Below, in pieces: positions 11,140 through 19,850 of a stretch of 64,000 nucleotides of DNA. The DNA lies in the NCBI RefSeq assembly GCF_030818015.1, contig NZ_JAUSZX010000001.1, positions 4,774,001 through 4,838,000 on the forward strand, in the 5' to 3' direction. The stretch is from Arthrobacter globiformis. GTDB taxonomy: Bacteria; Actinomycetota; Actinomycetes; Actinomycetales; Micrococcaceae. Position 1 is the stretch's first letter; the number at the start of each line of letters is the position of its first letter. Made by a program: the position numbers and the translations under genes. Below the pieces are notes generated by a model, which was not told the DNA's origin, made no database searches, and saw only the letters and a list, made by a program, of their open reading frames with translations.

Positions 11140-12225
11140 CTAGCCGCGTTTCCAGATAGCGATCCAGTCCAGGTAGAGGTGCCCTGCCGTCCCAGGCTTG
11201 GGACACACATTAAACATGCAGGATTCCGTTTGGAGTATGTAGTGCATGGGGGTGTTCGGCACTCGGGAAGTGCCTGCTCCGAGCGAGCGGCCATCAAGGA
11301 AGAACTCGACCCGTCCCGGCGTCCACTCCATAGTGGCGACGTGCCAAGAGGTGAATGAAGCATTGGCATAGAAGACATCTGTGTCGCGCGGGTCCTTGCC
11401 CATCTTGTGCACTGCTCCGTAAAACGAGGATGTAGCCAGGTCGCTTTCCGGGAAGTCGATTTCTCCGTCCCGGGGCCACATCTTGCTGTCCGGCCACAGG
11501 AGCCAAGCTGTCTTGAAGCCTTTCAGGGGATCTGCCTTGAACCGGACGGAGTACCTGCCGTAGAGGAGGCTGTTGGCGCGGGGAGGGTTGGTGCTGGCGT
11601 TCGGAATCTTGGGAGTAGGTGCTGCCCCCATTGAGATGCCGTTTTCCGTGTGCAGATACCAGTCCAGCATGCCATTTTTAACACTGAGGACCTTGGATGG
11701 ATAGTAGCGTGAATTCTGGCCTGTCTGGCCAGCGGAATCGGGCCACCCGTCCTTATAGCCGGCGCTCCACTTATCGATGTAGGCCGGGCCGGGAAATGCG
11801 CCAATGGGAACGTCGCCGCCTTCAAAGTCCTCCACGAACACCTGCTTCCAGCCGGGCAAGTCGCCTTTAGGCAATTTGTGCACCGCCGGGTCGACGGCAG
11901 GCACCGGCCGTTCCGGGGCGGGCCGTGCTCCCGCCGATGGCGCCGCCTTGGGCTGTGCAGTTGCCGTTGGTTCAGCTGCCGCCCGTGCCACTGCAGACGG
12001 TGCCGCTGCAGACGGCCTGGCTTGAGAGGGCGTAGCCGGGGACTGTGACTTAGTGGACGGCGTGGTTGCTGAGGGTTGCGTTTCGGGCAGCAGCCGGTCC
12101 AACGGCAGCCGCTGCGCTTCCTTGGCCGCGGGAGCGCATGCGGTGAGCATCGCCACCGCGGCGAGCGCGGCAAACCGCCTTACGCGGTGTTTTTGGTGGT
12201 TACCGTGCGCTGGAGTGGTGGCCAT
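11140..12225 (-). CDS. GH16 family glycoside hydrolase, lipoprotein
   Basis: A 361-aa exported protein: basic N-terminus, lipobox AMLTAC, about 90 residues of Ala/Pro/Thr/Ser linker, then a beta-jelly-roll glycoside hydrolase domain. The catalytic signature GEIDFPES fits the GH16 pattern E-x-D-x-x-E. GH16 enzymes cut or rearrange beta-glucans and galactans, so it may process the polymer made by the adjacent cluster (inference from position). The ATG at 12225 gives a clean lipoprotein signal peptide; a TTG 18 codons earlier is possible. It is divergent from the surface glycan operon across the 167-bp element. Confidence 0.8.
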   Translation of the reverse strand: MATTPAHGNHQKHRVRRFAALAAVAMLTACAPAAKEAQRLPLDRLLPETQPSATTPSTKSQSPATPSQARPSAAAPSAVARAAAEPTATAQPKAAPSAGARPAPERPVPAVDPAVHKLPKGDLPGWKQVFVEDFEGGDVPIGAFPGPAYIDKWSAGYKDGWPDSAGQTGQNSRYYPSKVLSVKNGMLDWYLHTENGISMGAAPTPKIPNASTNPPRANSLLYGRYSVRFKADPLKGFKTAWLLWPDSKMWPRDGEIDFPESDLATSSFYGAVHKMGKDPRDTDVFYANASFTSWHVATMEWTPGRVEFFLDGRSLGAGTSRVPNTPMHYILQTESCMFNVCPKPGTAGHLYLDWIAIWKRG

Positions 12226-12298
12226 GTGGAAACTATGGCATTTGGGCCTTGGGGATTCCAAGGAATCTCCGACCCCCAAAACTGAGGTCTGTTAAAGG

Positions 12299-12465
12299 AA
12301 TCCCAAGCTTTTTACAAGTTGGCGGGCCGAACATGTTCCGAGGGGGAGTGCAAGCAAGTTGCCAGGACCGCAGCAGCAGGCGCTTAGATTTCCCGTAACC
12401 ACCCGGGAAAGCTGCTCGGGAGGGCATAGGCATACGACCCCGATGAGTGGTGAGGCTAGTGACCA
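12299..12465 (+). repeat. 167-bp conserved upstream element, copy A
   Basis: This block matches the reverse complement of 26435-26601 with about 18 mismatches and two compensating 1-nt gaps (near 88% identity). It includes a perfect 10-bp palindrome GAACATGTTC (12329-12338). A 55-bp core starting there differs at one base, with TTGCCA (12359-12364) as a -35-like box. The block runs into the first codons of the glycosyltransferase gene. UUCCGAG and CUCGGGA can pair across the element in both copies. It is either a shared promoter/operator or a structured leader RNA. Confidence 0.85.
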
Positions 12466-13310
12466 TCCCCATACAAGTTTCGACTGTTCGTGCACCAAGT
12501 CCGGTGCCCGTTCCTCTGGCCTCCATCAGCGTGGTGATCCCCACACTGAACGAAGCCTTGAACCTCCCGTGGGTTCTGCGCCGCATGCCCTCATACGTCG
12601 ACGAAGTGGTGATCGTCGACGGCCGCTCGCTGGACAACACGGTCGACGTCGCCCGTGCCCTGCGCCTCGATGTGGTGGTGGTCTCGGAAACCCATGCCGG
12701 CAAGGGTTTCGCCGTACGGGCCGGGCTTGCCGCGGCCTCCGGAGACATCATCGTCATGCTGGACGCCGATGGAAGCATGGATCCGCAGGAAATCGGCTGG
12801 TTCGTCTCGCCGCTTCAGCACGAATTCGACTTCGTCAAGGGCTCCCGATACGTCACAGGCGGGGGGTCCGAGGACATCACACTGCTCCGCAGCGCAGGCA
12901 ACCGCGCCCTGACCCGCCTGGCCAACGTCGTCCTGCACAGCAACTATTCGGATCTTTGCTATGGCTACATCGCAATGCGGCGGGAGTGCCTGCAGATCCT
13001 GGAGCTGGAGTCGGAGGGGTTCGAAATTGAAACCGAGCTGATCGTGCGCGCCTCCAGGGCGGGTCTTCGGATCGCCGAGGTGCCCAGCAATGAACTGACC
13101 CGGATATCTGGCAACTCAAACCTCAACACCTTCCGCGACGGGTGGCGTGTATTGCGGACCCTGGCCCGTGAATGCGTGGGCTGGGAAGCGCCCACGGCGG
13201 GCGCACGGCCCGAGTCGCTCAGGCGCGTGAAGTACAGATACCCCAGCATTTCCCTCCCCCACGTTCCGACGGACCCGGCGACCGTCCTTGGCCTGATGGC
13301 AGGTGATTAA
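12447..13310 (+). CDS. Family 2 glycosyltransferase (DPM1/GtrB-like)
   Basis: A 287-aa GT-A fold enzyme without membrane helices. It opens with SVVIPTLNEALNLPWVLRRMP, has VIVDGRSLDNT and AGKGFAVRAGL segments, and a metal/nucleotide site LDADGSMDP. This resembles dolichol/polyprenyl-phosphate sugar synthases, so it probably transfers a sugar from a nucleotide donor to a lipid carrier or chain. The GTG start at 12447 lies inside the duplicated element; GTG at 12456 is an alternative and no ribosome site is clear. It is the first gene of a plus-strand operon reaching 19561. Confidence 0.85.
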   Translation: MVRLVTIPIQVSTVRAPSPVPVPLASISVVIPTLNEALNLPWVLRRMPSYVDEVVIVDGRSLDNTVDVARALRLDVVVVSETHAGKGFAVRAGLAAASGDIIVMLDADGSMDPQEIGWFVSPLQHEFDFVKGSRYVTGGGSEDITLLRSAGNRALTRLANVVLHSNYSDLCYGYIAMRRECLQILELESEGFEIETELIVRASRAGLRIAEVPSNELTRISGNSNLNTFRDGWRVLRTLARECVGWEAPTAGARPESLRRVKYRYPSISLPHVPTDPATVLGLMAGD

Positions 13311-13311
13311 G

Positions 13312-14310
13312 ATGCACTCTTCTGAAGGACTCCCCGCCGTTTCCGTGGTGATCTGCTCGTACACGGAAGAGCGGTGGGACAGGCTGATGGCCGCCGTCGA
13401 ATCCGTCCGCGCCCAGACAGTGCCGCCGCAGCAGACGATCGTGGTTGTCGACTACAACATGGACCTGTACAAGAGGCTCATCTTCACGGTCGATGATGTC
13501 GTGATCCTGGAAAACACCGGCCCCAAGGGCCTCTCCGGAGCACGGAACACGGGCGCCGCGGCGGCGACGGCCGGCATCATTGCCTTCCTCGATGACGATG
13601 CCGTGGCAGCCCCGGACTGGCTGGAGCGGCTCAGGTCCCTCTACGACGACCCCGATGTGCTTGCGGTGGGGGGACGCGTCCTGCCGGAATGGGAAACAAG
13701 CCGGCCCGACTATTTTGCCGAGGAGTTGGACTGGATCATCGGCTGCACGCACCGCGGCATGCCCAAGGTGGCGGCCGAAGTGCGCAACGTCATCGGTGCC
13801 AACATGTCCTTCCGATCCCAGGTCCTCCAGGTGGTGGGAGGTTTCAACACTGCGCTGGGCCGCCAGAACTCGCTGCCCCTGGGCTGCGAGGAGACGGAGA
13901 TCTGCATCAGGGCGGTCATCGGTTCGCCGGGAGGCCGCGTGGTGTTCGAACCGGCGGCACTGGTGAACCATTACGTTCCCGCCCAACGGGGCACGCTGAG
14001 CTACATGCTGCGACGTGCCTGGTCTGAGGGGATATCAAAAGCTTTGGTCAGCAAGATCGTCGGCCACAAGCGCGCCCTTGGGCCCGAGCGCCGGTACGTC
14101 CGGAGTGTGCTGCCGCGTGCCGTGGCCTCAGGCATATCGGGCAGGATCCGGGGAACGGACCCCGCCGGCCTGCGCCGCGCAATGGCCATCGTCGCCGTGC
14201 TGGCCGTCACTACCTGCGGGTACATCCGGGGACGCCGCCTTCCCCTTGATCCGGCGGACGCGGGTCTCGCGCCGCACGAGCCACACGCCAGCTGGAGGGA
14301 AGTCAAATGA
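13312..14310 (+). CDS. Family 2 glycosyltransferase
   Basis: A 332-aa GT2 enzyme. N-terminal strand AVSVVICSYTEERWDRLMAAV, then LSGARNTG (rhamnosyl/galactosyl-transferase-like motif), the metal site FLDDDAV, GGFNTALGR and CEETEICIR as acceptor/catalytic-base region. C-terminal hydrophobic residues (MAIVAVLAVTTCGYI) may touch the membrane. The ATG at 13312 has AGGTGA just upstream; a GTG at 13303 would overlap the previous gene. It ends with an ATGA overlap into a 24-codon open frame, so the operon is tightly coupled. Confidence 0.85.
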   Translation: MHSSEGLPAVSVVICSYTEERWDRLMAAVESVRAQTVPPQQTIVVVDYNMDLYKRLIFTVDDVVILENTGPKGLSGARNTGAAAATAGIIAFLDDDAVAAPDWLERLRSLYDDPDVLAVGGRVLPEWETSRPDYFAEELDWIIGCTHRGMPKVAAEVRNVIGANMSFRSQVLQVVGGFNTALGRQNSLPLGCEETEICIRAVIGSPGGRVVFEPAALVNHYVPAQRGTLSYMLRRAWSEGISKALVSKIVGHKRALGPERRYVRSVLPRAVASGISGRIRGTDPAGLRRAMAIVAVLAVTTCGYIRGRRLPLDPADAGLAPHEPHASWREVK

Positions 14311-14381
14311 TCCGGATGTACCCGCAGTACACCCCTGACCACGCCGATACTGCCGAGACCGCTGGAGGGCCCGGGGCATGA
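14307..14381 (+). CDS. Possible 24-aa small protein bridging two operon genes
   Basis: ATG at 14307 overlaps the stop of the upstream glycosyltransferase (ATGA), and its TGA overlaps the ATG of the HprK-like gene (ATGA). The predicted peptide MIRMYPQYTPDHADTAETAG plus GPGA has no helix or signal peptide. It may be a real small product, for example a substrate peptide for the neighbouring kinase-like protein, or only a translational bridge. No equivalent was found beside the minus-strand paralogue. Confidence 0.35.
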   Translation: MIRMYPQYTPDHADTAETAGGPGA

Positions 14382-15478
14382 GCCAGTCCGAAAAAGACAT
14401 CGTGAGGGATTCGATCCCGTCCACCGGCACCAGCTTCGACGTCCACGGGCTCGTGGGCATCGACGTGGCCGCCGGCACGCCCGGCGAGGCACAGCTGCGC
14501 GACATGCTCGCACCATTCCTCGGACCGTCCCGGGCGCCGCTCCGGCTGCATGTCAGCGCGGAAACGGCGGACGTGGCGGACCAGTCGCACGCCGAGGATG
14601 CCTTCCGGTTCACGGCCGGGTCCCTCTACATCCCCGCGGACCGGGTCCAGGTGCAGGAAACCCTCGACGGTTACTCGGTCCAGGGCCGCGGCGAGCTGCT
14701 GACCGCCGTCATCCCCTTGCTGGACCGGCTGTGCATCCGGCAAAACGCCGCCATGATCCACGCGGCGGTGGTCGACTTCCGAGGCTCGGGAGTCCTCCTT
14801 CCCGCCTGGGGCGGCGTGGGCAAGACCAGCACGGTCGCGAAGCTCGTGGCCATGCCCGGCGTGCGCTTCATGGCCGATGACTGGGCGTTCCTGGACGCAG
14901 ACGGCATGCTCATGGGATACGCGAAGCCCATGTTCCTCAAGCCGCACCACCGCAGGATCTACCCCGAGGTGTTCAGCGGTGCCCGCAAGCCCCTCGCCCC
15001 GGGTTGGCTCACGAATACGGTGGCCCACCTCGCCACGGCCGTCCACCCGGTGATCGTCCGCTATCCGAAGACCGCCGCGTTCACGCGCCGCTGGTCCCCG
15101 GAGCACCGGATGGTCCACCCGGAACTGGTCTTCGGGCAGGACGGCATATCCTCGGCGGCGCTCACCCGGCTGGCCATCTTCCTGGAACGCTACGACGGTT
15201 CTGAAGCCCGGCTGGAGACGCGCAGCCGGGAATGGATGACCTCCCGCATCGTCGGGAACTTTCACTCCGAGCTCCCGGTGGTGTCACGGCGGTTGATCGA
15301 GGCCCTTGGCGCGACGGGCCTGGTTCCGCTAGAGGAATTTTTCAGCCAGAAGGCGGCCGTGGTACGCCGCGCCCTTGAGGACGTGCCGTGCTCCCTGCTC
15401 AGGATTCCCGCCTCCTGGTCCGCCGACCGGACGTCCGACTACGTTGCCGGCCTGATTAGCTCCAAGCTGGAGGAGTGA
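14378..15478 (+). CDS. HprK-like P-loop protein, copy 1
   Basis: A 366-aa cytosolic protein. After an alpha/beta N-terminal ~140 residues comes a Walker A loop GGVGKTS (near 146-152), then an ADDWAFL segment (Walker B-like, near 166-172), GYAKPMFLKPHH and RRWSPEHRMV. The P-loop followed by an acidic DD pair resembles the C-terminal domain of HPr kinase/phosphorylase. Relatives occur in surface polysaccharide and peptide-modification loci. The substrate is unknown. It is clearly paralogous to the protein at 23041-24132, sharing all these motifs. It is followed 1 nt later by the GT2-remnant/flippase gene. Confidence 0.7.
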   Translation: MSQSEKDIVRDSIPSTGTSFDVHGLVGIDVAAGTPGEAQLRDMLAPFLGPSRAPLRLHVSAETADVADQSHAEDAFRFTAGSLYIPADRVQVQETLDGYSVQGRGELLTAVIPLLDRLCIRQNAAMIHAAVVDFRGSGVLLPAWGGVGKTSTVAKLVAMPGVRFMADDWAFLDADGMLMGYAKPMFLKPHHRRIYPEVFSGARKPLAPGWLTNTVAHLATAVHPVIVRYPKTAAFTRRWSPEHRMVHPELVFGQDGISSAALTRLAIFLERYDGSEARLETRSREWMTSRIVGNFHSELPVVSRRLIEALGATGLVPLEEFFSQKAAVVRRALEDVPCSLLRIPASWSADRTSDYVAGLISSKLEE

Positions 15479-15479
15479 C

Positions 15480-17075
15480 ATGGGCGTCCACGTGAGTGAC
15501 CTCGAGGTGTCCGTGGTGGTTCCTGCCGGCGTCATCCAGCCGCCGGGAGCCCAGGGCGGGCTCCTGGACGAGTTTAGGCCGTGCGGCTACGACGGCCTGC
15601 AGTTCGGCCTGGTCACCAGGGGGTTGGGGCACCGGATCATGGACTCGTTCGATGCCCGCAAGCATCCCGGCCGTTCGGGACGGCTTGTGCTGCTGCCGCT
15701 GCTGGCGAGCATCCGCGGCGTCGGCGTGTCGCTGCTGCATGTGCCCCGGTCGATGTTTGGCGAATTCATGCGTCCGCCCGGCACCGGGCTGTCCGTGGGC
15801 GGGAACGCGGCCTGGCTGACCGCCGCCCGGGTGGCCCCGATGGCCACCGGTTTCCTGTTCTGGGCGCTGGCGGCGATCATGCTGCCGCCAGCGCAGCTCG
15901 GCATGGGTTCCGCCGTGGTGGCCGCGGCGCTCCTGACCGTGCAGCTTGGGATGTTGGGAGTCGGCCCGGCCACTCTGACCCTGCTCCCCGAACAGTCCGA
16001 CGGCGGCCGCCGGCTGGTTGCCAGCAGCCTCCTCACCGTCGTGGTCTCCACAATGATTTTATCCGGTGCTGTGGCAGCGGTGACCTACGGGCTGGGGTCC
16101 GGCGTGGGCCTGGCCTGGAATGATCCGGTCATAACCGTGATGTTCGCCGCGACGGCACTGTTCGCCGCGGCCGCGTACCAGCTGGACCATGTGGGCGTAG
16201 CGCAGGAACGCTCTGACCGCGCGCTGGTCAGGAGCCTGGCCCAGAGCGTGGTGCAGCTGGCTGTGCTGGCCTTCGCCCTGGCCGCCGGCGTCCGGGAAGT
16301 GGCAGTGGTGGTGGGGGCGGTGGGCGCCGGCGCCCTGGTCAGCGTGGTCCTCGGGCTGCGCCAGCTCAACCGTGCCGGGGTGTCACCGGACTGGAAGCAC
16401 GGGCTCCGGGTCGGACCGGCCCTGCGGCTGCTGAAGCCCGGGCTGCCGAACCATGCGCTGATGCTCGCAGACCGCGCCCCCGGTTATCTTCTTCCGCTGA
16501 TCGTGGCCGCTGCCCTCGGCCCGGCCGCAACCGCGTCCTGGTACATGGTGTGGATGATGGCTTCGGCGGTCTTCTTCTTTCCCCGGTCGTCCGGGTTCTC
16601 CCTGCAGACCGCGCTGGCCGGGGGCAGGTCAAGGCCTGGGCTGGTGTCCTCCGCACTCAAGGCCAGCCTCGCCCTCACGTTCGTCGCCGGAGCAATGTTG
16701 CTCATTGCTGGCCCCCACCTTCTCGGTTTCCTTGGCCGGGAGTACGGGGCGACCGCCATCCTGCTTCCTGTCCTGGTGCCGGCGCTGCTGCTGGGCTGCG
16801 TGACCCAGGTTTACTTCGGTGTGTGCCGGGCCCAGGGCCGCCTGGCCGAGGCCACAGCCGTAGCTGTGTTGGCGGCCGTCCTTATCGTGGGGCCAGCCTC
16901 CCTTGCCGCCCGCGAATTCGGCCTCCTCGGCGTCTCAGCGCTCTGGTGCGCCGCCCAGGCGTCCGCTGCTCTGATTGCTATCTGGCGTCTCAGGATGCTG
17001 ATGCCACCAACCCCCAACGCTGAACGGGTCCAGCTCGCGTCAGCGGCAACAAACCAGCCGACCGGAATCGAGTAA
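15480..17075 (+). CDS. Wzx-like flippase with N-terminal GT2 remnant
   Basis: A 531-aa protein. From about residue 100 it is a polytopic flippase of the MATE/Wzx type with roughly 12-14 hydrophobic helices; the paralogue at 20932-22218 is 428 aa and lacks the front part. The first ~95 residues match three separated parts of the GT2 at 22215-23027: VSVVVPA, CGYDGLQFGL (vs DGYDALQAGL) and RLVLLPLLASIRG (vs RLALLPAAAAVRG). The nucleotide-sugar and metal residues are absent. This looks like a GT2 gene shrunk by in-frame deletions and fused to the flippase that moves lipid-linked glycan outward. Confidence 0.75.
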   Translation: MGVHVSDLEVSVVVPAGVIQPPGAQGGLLDEFRPCGYDGLQFGLVTRGLGHRIMDSFDARKHPGRSGRLVLLPLLASIRGVGVSLLHVPRSMFGEFMRPPGTGLSVGGNAAWLTAARVAPMATGFLFWALAAIMLPPAQLGMGSAVVAAALLTVQLGMLGVGPATLTLLPEQSDGGRRLVASSLLTVVVSTMILSGAVAAVTYGLGSGVGLAWNDPVITVMFAATALFAAAAYQLDHVGVAQERSDRALVRSLAQSVVQLAVLAFALAAGVREVAVVVGAVGAGALVSVVLGLRQLNRAGVSPDWKHGLRVGPALRLLKPGLPNHALMLADRAPGYLLPLIVAAALGPAATASWYMVWMMASAVFFFPRSSGFSLQTALAGGRSRPGLVSSALKASLALTFVAGAMLLIAGPHLLGFLGREYGATAILLPVLVPALLLGCVTQVYFGVCRAQGRLAEATAVAVLAAVLIVGPASLAAREFGLLGVSALWCAAQASAALIAIWRLRMLMPPTPNAERVQLASAATNQPTGIE

Positions 17076-17077
17076 CC

Positions 17078-18988
17078 ATGACATCCGAACCTACCTCCGC
17101 GGTGCCCACGGTGCCGTTGTCGCCGGCCCCGCAGCGACGCGCTGCAACGAAGCACAGCGGCGCCAAGTACGGCGGCCCGGTCCCGCCCGACGTCGTTCAT
17201 CACGGCCCCACACCGCCGTGGCAGCTTGTGACTCTCGCGGCCATGGCTGCCGTCGCCCTAACCCTCGGGATCTGGAGCCTGATGAGCGTAGCTCCCGACC
17301 GGATTGGCGGGACAGGACTGGTGGAGGCGCTACCGCCAACCTACTTCGTTGCGGTCTTCCTCAGTCTGGCCGGTTTCGTGGCAACGCTAAACCTGCCCCG
17401 GCACGCTCCAGTGTTGCTGTCCACCCAGATACTGGTGTTGGTGGTGATCCTGCATGCCGCCGACCCCATCATCCATGGCCTGCCCCGCTTGCAAGCCAGC
17501 TACCGGCACCTCGGCGTCGCCGACCACATCGCCAGTTCAGGCCAGCTGGACACCAACCAGGACGCCTATTTCAACTGGCCGGGTTTCTTCGATCTCCTAG
17601 GGCTGCTGTCCGGCGCGACTGGCGTCCGGGACCTCATGAGCATCGCCACGTGGGCTCCTCTGGGCGTGAATCTGCTGCTGCTGGCGCCCCTTCTGGCTTT
17701 GGCCAGGAGGCTGACATCCCAGCCACGGCAGGCGTGGGCCGGCGTATGGTTCTTCTACCTGACCAGCTGGGTGGGTCAGGATTACCTTGCACCCCAGGCC
17801 TACGGCTTCCTGCTCCTCGTCACCCTGCTTGCCTGCCTCCTGAGCGCTTTCAGCGGCTGGGCCTGGCCCACCGGCAGCAACCGGTTCACGAGGTTCCTGG
17901 CCCGTGGCGCAACCCGGCTTGATCCAACCGTCCCGCACCAGGGAATGTCCAGCCCGCCGCCAGCGGATGCGGCAGTCCTTCTGGTGGTCAGCGTCGGCCT
18001 CCTGATCGCAATAATTGCCTCACACCAGTTGACGCCGTTCGCGGCCATCCCGATCCTTACCGTGTTCCTGATGAGCGGACGGATCCGGGTGCCATCCCTG
18101 CCGATCCTCGCAGCGGTGCTGTCGTTAGGGTGGCTGGTGTTCGTGGCGCGTGACTTCTTCGAGGGCCACCTGACCCAGCTGTTCGGATCTTTCGGTGACG
18201 TCCAGGGAAACACCCTTGGTGCGGTGTCGCAGCGCGTTGCCGGGAGCGACGACCATGTGCTGGTGGTTTACACGCGCCTGGCCGAAGTGGCGCTGGTTTG
18301 GCTGCTCGCCGCGTTGGGCGCCTTCCTGGCACACCGGCGGCGCACCGCGTGGCTCACGGCGGCGCTCGGGGTACTGGCACCACTTACCTTGATTCCCGGC
18401 CAAGCCTACGGCGGCGAGTTGTTGCTCCGGCTGTACCTCATCAGCCTGCCGTTCGCGGCCTGCCTTGCCGTGCTGACGCTCATGCCGGACCACCGCGGCG
18501 CCCCCGGCTGGAGGCGTGCAGTGGGTCTGTTGGCAATGGGGTCCTTGCTGGCATCCGCCACCGTGGTGACCAGATACGGCAATGACAGCATGGAGAGGTT
18601 CACATCCGACGAGGTAGCGCTGGTTAACCGGCTTTACGAAACTGCCCCGACTGGAAGCCTCCTCATAGAGGGAGTGAGCAACACGCCTTGGAAATTCGAA
18701 AAGTACGTGGAATACCACTACCGCGTACTGGCGGCGGACCCGCAGGAGTCCGGGCCGCAACCCCTAACCTGTGATGCAGGCAACAGCATCGCACGCAGTT
18801 CCGGCAATGGCGCCTATCTGATCATCACCACAAGCCAGAAGCGCGCCGCGGACCTTCTCGAAACGACGCCCCCGGGGGACCTTGACCGCATCATCGCCAA
18901 CTGCGGCAGCTCGCCGGGCTGGTCGAAGCTGTTCGAGAACGCCGGTGGCGTGGTCTTCCACATTCAAGGAGCAGGCAATGGCAATTGA
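17078..18988 (+). CDS. Large polytopic membrane protein, possible GT-C or polymerase
   Basis: A 636-aa protein: ~50 polar N-terminal residues, about 11-13 membrane helices to near residue 490, and a C-terminal ~140-residue soluble domain with cysteines (LTCDAG, NCGSSPG). A periplasmic-loop segment LDTNQDAYFNWPGFF and the general layout recall GT-C glycosyltransferases or O-antigen polymerase-type proteins of actinobacterial glycan loci. No catalytic signature is certain. It starts 2 nt after the flippase gene and overlaps the next small gene by 11 nt, so it belongs to the same operon. Confidence 0.6.
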   Translation: MTSEPTSAVPTVPLSPAPQRRAATKHSGAKYGGPVPPDVVHHGPTPPWQLVTLAAMAAVALTLGIWSLMSVAPDRIGGTGLVEALPPTYFVAVFLSLAGFVATLNLPRHAPVLLSTQILVLVVILHAADPIIHGLPRLQASYRHLGVADHIASSGQLDTNQDAYFNWPGFFDLLGLLSGATGVRDLMSIATWAPLGVNLLLLAPLLALARRLTSQPRQAWAGVWFFYLTSWVGQDYLAPQAYGFLLLVTLLACLLSAFSGWAWPTGSNRFTRFLARGATRLDPTVPHQGMSSPPPADAAVLLVVSVGLLIAIIASHQLTPFAAIPILTVFLMSGRIRVPSLPILAAVLSLGWLVFVARDFFEGHLTQLFGSFGDVQGNTLGAVSQRVAGSDDHVLVVYTRLAEVALVWLLAALGAFLAHRRRTAWLTAALGVLAPLTLIPGQAYGGELLLRLYLISLPFAACLAVLTLMPDHRGAPGWRRAVGLLAMGSLLASATVVTRYGNDSMERFTSDEVALVNRLYETAPTGSLLIEGVSNTPWKFEKYVEYHYRVLAADPQESGPQPLTCDAGNSIARSSGNGAYLIITTSQKRAADLLETTPPGDLDRIIANCGSSPGWSKLFENAGGVVFHIQGAGNGN

Positions 18989-19394
18989 TCGTAAACACAT
19001 CGCATTAGTTGCGGCGGCCGTCGCCGTGGCCGCGATGCCGCTATCGTTTTTCGGCCCGGAAGGACTGCGGCTGGTGGTCATCGGCCTCCTGATGCTCGCC
19101 GGTCCCGGAACAGCGCTGGTTCTCTGGCTCCGGCTCGGCTCACCAGGGACCGACGAAACCGATGTCGCGGAGGGCGCAGGAGCCCACCGCTCGGCTGCCC
19201 AGAGCACCCTTCCGTTGGCGATATCCATCGCCGTGGCCTCAAGCCTGGCCCTCTCCACGATCGTGTCGACGGCCATGGTGTTTGCCGGGATGTGGTCCCC
19301 GCCCGTGGCGGTGTTCGTGCTGTCCCTGATCACCCTGCTCCTGCTGGTCCTCGGAGCCAAGAGGTTCCCGGCCTCCACGGCAGGTGCGTCATGA
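18978..19394 (+). CDS. Small membrane protein of glycan operon
   Basis: A 138-aa protein with four predicted membrane helices in two pairs (residues ~7-25, 30-50, 75-97, 105-125), separated by a polar acidic loop. I do not recognise a family. The ATG at 18978 has AAGGAG 6 nt upstream and lies inside the end of the preceding gene (11-nt overlap). Its stop overlaps the next ATG (ATGA). Co-translation with the large membrane protein suggests they act together. Confidence 0.6.
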   Translation: MAIDRKHIALVAAAVAVAAMPLSFFGPEGLRLVVIGLLMLAGPGTALVLWLRLGSPGTDETDVAEGAGAHRSAAQSTLPLAISIAVASSLALSTIVSTAMVFAGMWSPPVAVFVLSLITLLLLVLGAKRFPASTAGAS

Positions 19395-19561
19395 TTGTCT
19401 TTCTGGCTGGCTTTGCCACCGTCGTGGCAGTGGTCGCGTGTGATGCCTTGCGCCTGGTTCGGCCGGACGCCCCGTTGCCGAAAGTTGCGGTCTACACCGC
19501 GGCGGCTCTCCTTTCCCTAATCTGCGTATCGCTTGTCACTAGGCTCATCCAAGTGCTTTGA
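19391..19561 (+). CDS. 56-aa membrane protein, last gene of plus-strand operon
   Basis: A 56-aa protein with two hydrophobic segments (MIVFLAGFATVVAVVACDAL and VAVYTAAALLSLICVSLVT). It overlaps the preceding gene by ATGA and ends just before a set of strong inverted repeats. The family is unknown; it is probably an accessory subunit of the membrane complex encoded upstream. Confidence 0.55.
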   Translation: MIVFLAGFATVVAVVACDALRLVRPDAPLPKVAVYTAAALLSLICVSLVTRLIQVL

Positions 19562-19576
19562 CGGCGTTTCGCCCCT

Positions 19577-19649
19577 GGCGTGGCCGGCACAGGCTGCTGG
19601 AACGGTAACCCGGCAGCCCGTGACCGGCCACGCCTGTGCCGGTCACGGG
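19577..19649. terminator. Interlocking inverted repeats between converging operons
   Basis: CCCGTGACCGG (19617-19627) pairs perfectly with CCGGTCACGGG (19639-19649). GGCGTGGCCGG (19577-19587) pairs perfectly with CCGGCCACGCC (19624-19634), so the two hairpins are mutually exclusive. No T-run follows. The position between two converging operons suggests transcription termination or separation. Confidence 0.5.
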
Positions 19650-19850
19650 CCGAACACGGGGCCGAACACGGTAGTGAGGACAAACGAATGAGCTAGCGGG
19701 CGGGCAGTGTAGACTCCGGGCGTGGTTCGACGGCGTCCTCGAGTACAGCAGCACCGTAACAATCAGTGTCACAAGCCTTGAGCATCGAGCGGCGCACCGC
19801 GGAAGGAAAGAAGCGCAGGGGATGTCCGCCGCTGCCGACGCCGGTACGGC

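Noticed and set aside
12329..12338. GAACATGTTC as a LexA (SOS) box
   Set aside because: The actinobacterial SOS box needs GAAC-N4-GTTC; here the spacing is N2, and the downstream genes are not SOS genes.
19617..19649. Stem-loop between the operons as a tRNA or attC-like site
   Set aside because: No tRNA arms or integron core sites; it is explained better as a termination region.
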